In this document: one piece after another, positions 61,350 through 64,000 of the stretch
Numbering within the stretch: the stretch's first letter is position 1
Layout: the number at the start of each line of letters is the position of its first letter
Assembly: GCF_003026455.1 (NCBI RefSeq)
Contig: NZ_PYMB01000001.1
Span: forward strand, 868,001-932,000
Direction: 5' to 3'
Source of the DNA: Photobacterium rosenbergii
GTDB lineage: Bacteria > Pseudomonadota > Gammaproteobacteria > Enterobacterales > Vibrionaceae
Length of the DNA: 64,000 bases
Translations under genes and position numbers: made by a program
The notes under the pieces: model-generated
What the model saw: the letters and a program-made list of their open reading frames with translations, nothing else
Told to the model about the DNA's origin: nothing
Database searches by the model: none

Positions 61350-61668
61350 ACAAGCAACGACCCTTATCGTTTTTTTCAATTTAAAAGATGGCGTTAGCGA
61401 GTCTGATTATCTACATTGGGCACAAAACATTGACCTACCCACGGTCAATGCCCTTAACAGTGTGGCTTCATTTGATGTCTATAAAGGGCTATCAATCCTC
61501 GGCCAAGATACTCCATCACCGTATCAGTATTTCGAGGTCATTAACCTGAAATCGGAAGCCGCTTTTCTGGATGATATCCAGTCTGAAGTAATGACCAAGG
61601 TCATAGAGCAGTTCCAAGCTTTCACCAAAGACGCGAGCTTTATTTCAACTCAAAATATTGCTGCGTGA
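61342..61668 (+). CDS. HapK (REDY)-like small protein
   Basis: A 108-residue soluble alpha/beta protein. The pattern TTLIVFFNLKDGVSESDYLH with WAQNIDLPTVNALNSVASFD and SPYQYFEVINLKSEAAFLDD recalls the REDY-like HapK family, ferredoxin-like dimeric proteins first seen in a Hahella prodigiosin cluster, related to dimeric alpha/beta barrel (EthD-type) proteins. The ATG at 61342 overlaps the preceding gene by eight bases with GGAGAA upstream. It ends the operon before a terminator. Activity unknown. Confidence 0.72.
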   Translation: MTKQATTLIVFFNLKDGVSESDYLHWAQNIDLPTVNALNSVASFDVYKGLSILGQDTPSPYQYFEVINLKSEAAFLDDIQSEVMTKVIEQFQAFTKDASFISTQNIAA

Positions 61669-61680
61669 TAAACAATAATT

Positions 61681-61711
61681 AAGGCAAGTTACTCAAGTGG
61701 CTTGCCTTTTT
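61681..61711 (+). terminator. Terminator after the HapK-like gene
   Basis: AAGGCAAG and CTTGCCTT arms with a 12-base loop, followed by TTT and AATG. It closes the five-gene operon. Confidence 0.82.
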
Positions 61712-61749
61712 AATGTACAAAACCTTAACTCTAGCTATGTGATTGATGG

Positions 61750-62682
61750 ATGCTGCTCATGAAATATGATGTATCGTTGCTGGAAATAAAACTGTTCTTG
61801 ATGACGTGCCAATATGGCAACTTCTCTGAAGTCGCAAGAAGGCAGGATCTAACGCCCTCTTCGGTATCAAGGAAAATGGCACAACTAGAAGAAAAGGTTG
61901 GCACCAAACTACTACACCGCCATACAAGGGCGATTTCCCTCACCGACGAAGGTGCAGCCTTTGCCAAGCACTGCAATGAAATAATCCATCAGTTTGAAAT
62001 GGTGACAGAGCGCATCGAGCAAAGGGCTGATACACCACGCGGTACCGTCAAAATCAGTGCACCTGTGGCCTTTGGCCGGCTGCATATCGCGCCTTATCTT
62101 GCAGAACTGCTTGAGCGCTACCCTTTGCTCAAAGTCGAACTCCATCAGACAGACACTTTTATCGACCCTGCCCTCGAAGGGATAGATCTATTGATACGCG
62201 TAGGTGTACCTCAGGACTCTTCCATGCGAATGAAACGCTTTGGCAATCAACAATATGTGATGGCAGCCAGTCCAAACTATTTGAAAGTCCATGGAACACC
62301 GCAAACACCGGAAGATCTTGCCAAACATAACTGTTTGGTGTTTAAGGGAACAAAAGGGTTACAACGCTGGTTTATCGGCATTGAATCGCTCACACCATAT
62401 GACGTGAGCGGCACGCTTTATAGCAATAATGCCGAAACCCTTGTCAGCGCCGCCGTCAATGGTGCCGGTCTTGTGCTATTCCCTACCTGGTTGATTGGCG
62501 AAGAAATCAAAGCCGAGCAGTTGCTGCCTGTGATGACAGATTACCAATTATCGACGACGTCTGAGCCACAAACTATCAGTGCCCTTTATTTAGAAACCGA
62601 TAATCTCGCCCCCAAGGTCAGGGTGGTGATTGACTTTTTTACCCAAAAGTACGGCAACCCTTGCTACTGGGATAACATTTAA
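61750..62682 (+). CDS. LysR family regulator
   Basis: A 310-residue LysR-type regulator of the CrgA/DmlR-like group. The N-terminal helix-turn-helix is LLEIKLFLMTCQYGNFSEVA with RRQDLTPSSVSRKMAQLEEK, and the effector domain contains GTVKISAPVAFGRLHIAPYL and GVPQDSSMRMKRFGNQQYVM. It ends NPCYWDNI. The start may be 61750 or 61759; ribosome sites are weak. It lies downstream of the HapK operon's terminator and is not obviously tied to it. Effector unknown. Confidence 0.88.
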   Translation: MLLMKYDVSLLEIKLFLMTCQYGNFSEVARRQDLTPSSVSRKMAQLEEKVGTKLLHRHTRAISLTDEGAAFAKHCNEIIHQFEMVTERIEQRADTPRGTVKISAPVAFGRLHIAPYLAELLERYPLLKVELHQTDTFIDPALEGIDLLIRVGVPQDSSMRMKRFGNQQYVMAASPNYLKVHGTPQTPEDLAKHNCLVFKGTKGLQRWFIGIESLTPYDVSGTLYSNNAETLVSAAVNGAGLVLFPTWLIGEEIKAEQLLPVMTDYQLSTTSEPQTISALYLETDNLAPKVRVVIDFFTQKYGNPCYWDNI

Positions 62683-62802
62683 TTTCGGTAACACTGATAA
62701 GATGATCGACCTCTCAGATCCCACTAACAAAGAACGATTTTCGAAACGCTTAACTCACACGGTATAAACTTGATATACAACAAGTTTATTATCGGTACTG
62801 CT

Positions 62803-63435
62803 ATGCTTTTGAAATCTCGTTTTATAGCCATATTTAAAGGAATAAAAGTATGGCTACTCAAGCGCATGATATGGCGTATACTATTTATTGCCCTGTTCAG
62901 TGCGGTTATCAATGCCGCTCAGTTCTATTTCTTCTACTCCCAAACTCTTGAAGTATTAGCGCAAGAATTATCCTTCCAGCTATTACCTGAAGAGTTAAAC
63001 GCCGTCGCCCAGTCTCTACCTTCTATGTATGAAGCCATGAACAATTGGCTGATATTACTACTTTCATTGCAGCTTGCATTAGCCACATGGGCCGGATGTT
63101 GGCTCAGTTATCGCCTTTACGGCCCTGTCGAACGCATTCGCAATGCCCTGGTCGACATCTCCATGGGGAAATTATCTTCAGAAATTCGAATTCGAAAAGG
63201 CGATGAACTTACCGATATCGCCGAGGATATCAACGACAGTTCCGCTCGAATTCAAGTCATGGTAATGAGCATGAAGGAGAACATCGCCGTATTAGAAAAG
63301 TGTGATTTACCCCAGGAGCAAACCTTACACCTTGAGACCATTAGGCATAACTTGGAGTACTTCGAAACCCTAGAAATTGACTACAGCGATCACCCCAAAA
63401 GTAAAGTTGAGCATGATGATGAACCTGTGGTCTAA
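62803..63435 (+). CDS. Membrane protein with HAMP domain and no output domain
   Basis: A protein of about 210 residues with two membrane helices (MIWRILFIALFSAVINAAQF; NNWLILLLSLQLALATWAGC), about 40 periplasmic residues between, then a HAMP domain (LYGPVERIRNALVDISMGKL ... RIRKGDELTDIAEDIND) and a short charged coil. No kinase, cyclase or MCP output follows, so it should signal through a partner. The start is unclear: 62803 ATG is chosen, while a TTG at 62770 and ATG at 62866 remain possible; the best-looking ribosome site (AAGGAATAAAAG) leads to an ATG in another frame. It overlaps the next gene. Confidence 0.72.
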   Translation: MLLKSRFIAIFKGIKVWLLKRMIWRILFIALFSAVINAAQFYFFYSQTLEVLAQELSFQLLPEELNAVAQSLPSMYEAMNNWLILLLSLQLALATWAGCWLSYRLYGPVERIRNALVDISMGKLSSEIRIRKGDELTDIAEDINDSSARIQVMVMSMKENIAVLEKCDLPQEQTLHLETIRHNLEYFETLEIDYSDHPKSKVEHDDEPVV

Positions 63436-64000
63436 ATCCCAGCTCAGATTCGACGTAATCATCACACTGCTGATATCTACCATATTACTTGGAAGCATCC
63501 ACTCAGCAAGTGCAAAAAGCGCGGCTCAGACTGTTGGGGAAGGCATACAGCTGATTCAACAGGGGCAAGTCAGCGCGGCAAAAGCACGCCTGAGCGGTAT
63601 CCCTGAGCCCTATAGTGGAGAAGCCTTATTCCTCGCAGCCCGGATTGCCGAATTCGAACACAGTTGGACTCAAGCCATGTCATTATACCGGCAATACTTA
63701 AGCGAAGATCCTTTCAGTGTCCATCAGCTCGAAGCCCGTGCGGCCTTTGCGCTTTTGAGAGCCTACAGGAATGATCCCCTACTCGCCGATTTTCTGTATC
63801 TCATCCAACTTCGTGATCAAAATGCCATTGCCCAAATGCAGCAAGCAAGCTCAAGGCTATATGCCACCCACCCTAAACAGCCATTAGCTATACGTGGCCA
63901 AATTTTAATGGCTCATAGCTTGCTTGAACTCGCACTACAACCTCAAAAAGCCTTAGAGCTTTACCTGAAGATTGCTGATGCTACATTTTCAATGCAAGAA
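63413..64000 (+). CDS. Exported TPR-like repeat protein, 3' end outside window
   Basis: An open frame running from ATG 63413 (or 63416 / 63419) past the window end. From 63419 the product starts MNLWSKSQLRFDVIITLLIS, a signal peptide or anchor ending near HSASA. The visible mature part of about 160 residues is helical with TPR-like pairs (EGIQLIQQGQVSAAKARLSG; GEALFLAARIAEFEHSWTQA, MSLYRQYLSEDPF). It overlaps the HAMP gene by 23 bases in another frame, so the two are translationally linked. Likely a periplasmic sensor or scaffold partner of the HAMP protein; this is inference. Confidence 0.7.
   Translation, partial: MMMNLWSKSQLRFDVIITLLISTILLGSIHSASAKSAAQTVGEGIQLIQQGQVSAAKARLSGIPEPYSGEALFLAARIAEFEHSWTQAMSLYRQYLSEDPFSVHQLEARAAFALLRAYRNDPLLADFLYLIQLRDQNAIAQMQQASSRLYATHPKQPLAIRGQILMAHSLLELALQPQKALELYLKIADATFSMQE

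Overview
The window (about 46-47% GC by eye) looks like a chromosome segment of a marine gammaproteobacterium, most likely Vibrionaceae (Vibrio / Photobacterium / Grimontia type). The reasons are the mix of DMSO reductase, a group 2 Mrp antiporter, an arsRBDA-type operon and an RpiR-controlled inositol cluster, plus a gene resembling the Vibrio 'RRF_GI' family. This placement is inference. I see no rRNA, tRNA, CRISPR, integrase or IS element. Both ends cut through genes: a CobS-like ATPase on the left and a secreted TPR-like protein on the right.

Layout. 0-2.4 kb: CobS/CobT-like AAA+ / VWA pair. 2.9-6.7 kb: dmsABC, an anaerobic S/N-oxide reductase. 6.8-9.0 kb: a TetR repressor facing a close relative of haloalkane dehalogenase DhlA and an NAD(P)H oxidoreductase, with two near-identical operators on the promoter. 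9.1-15.5 kb: mixed single genes (cytosolic OpuAC-like protein, secreted MRJP/yellow-like protein, YcxB-like protein, lipoprotein, AAC(3)-I-like acetyltransferase, two conserved hypotheticals, a transporter remnant). 15.5-18.3 kb: Pta, a TauE-type exporter and IclR. 18.4-31.5 kb: myo-inositol catabolism (EamA exporter, IolI-like, RpiR regulator, IolJ, IolB, IolC, Gfo/Idh/MocA dehydrogenase, IolD, IolE, divergent MFS importer, LysR). 31.5-40.3 kb: single enzymes and regulators, including a secreted choloylglycine-hydrolase-family amidase next to an outer-membrane-like protein. 40.4-46.0 kb: Mrp Na+/H+ antiporter (A with B fused, C-G). 46.1-50.2 kb: SDR, flavin reductase, MdaB-like quinone reductase with AhpD-like protein, secreted beta-propeller. 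50.2-52.9 kb: HD protein and LtrA facing an HxlR regulator, then an antitoxin-like protein. 53.0-56.7 kb: arsR-acr3-arsD-arsA. 56.8-61.7 kb: NTF2-like and alpha/beta hydrolase facing an AraC regulator and a tightly overlapped five-gene operon (CMD, VOC, YdcZ, YdcZ, HapK-like). 61.7-64.0 kb: LysR, HAMP protein, TPR-like protein.

How the parts work together. The region is an accessory metabolism and stress area made of small regulator-plus-operon modules. Inositol enters through the MFS carrier, is oxidised and opened by IolG-like, IolE, IolD, IolB, phosphorylated by IolC and cleaved by IolJ; several intercistronic hairpins divide this cluster into subunits of expression. Electrophile and quinone handling recurs in at least three modules. 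A cis motif shared between the hxlR and mdaB promoters suggests two of them are co-regulated.

The most interesting points are: the DhlA-like dehalogenase lacks the 11-residue cap insertion of Xanthobacter DhlA; the HxlR-type box is shared by two loci; and the CMD-VOC-YdcZ-YdcZ-HapK operon has no pathway I recognise.
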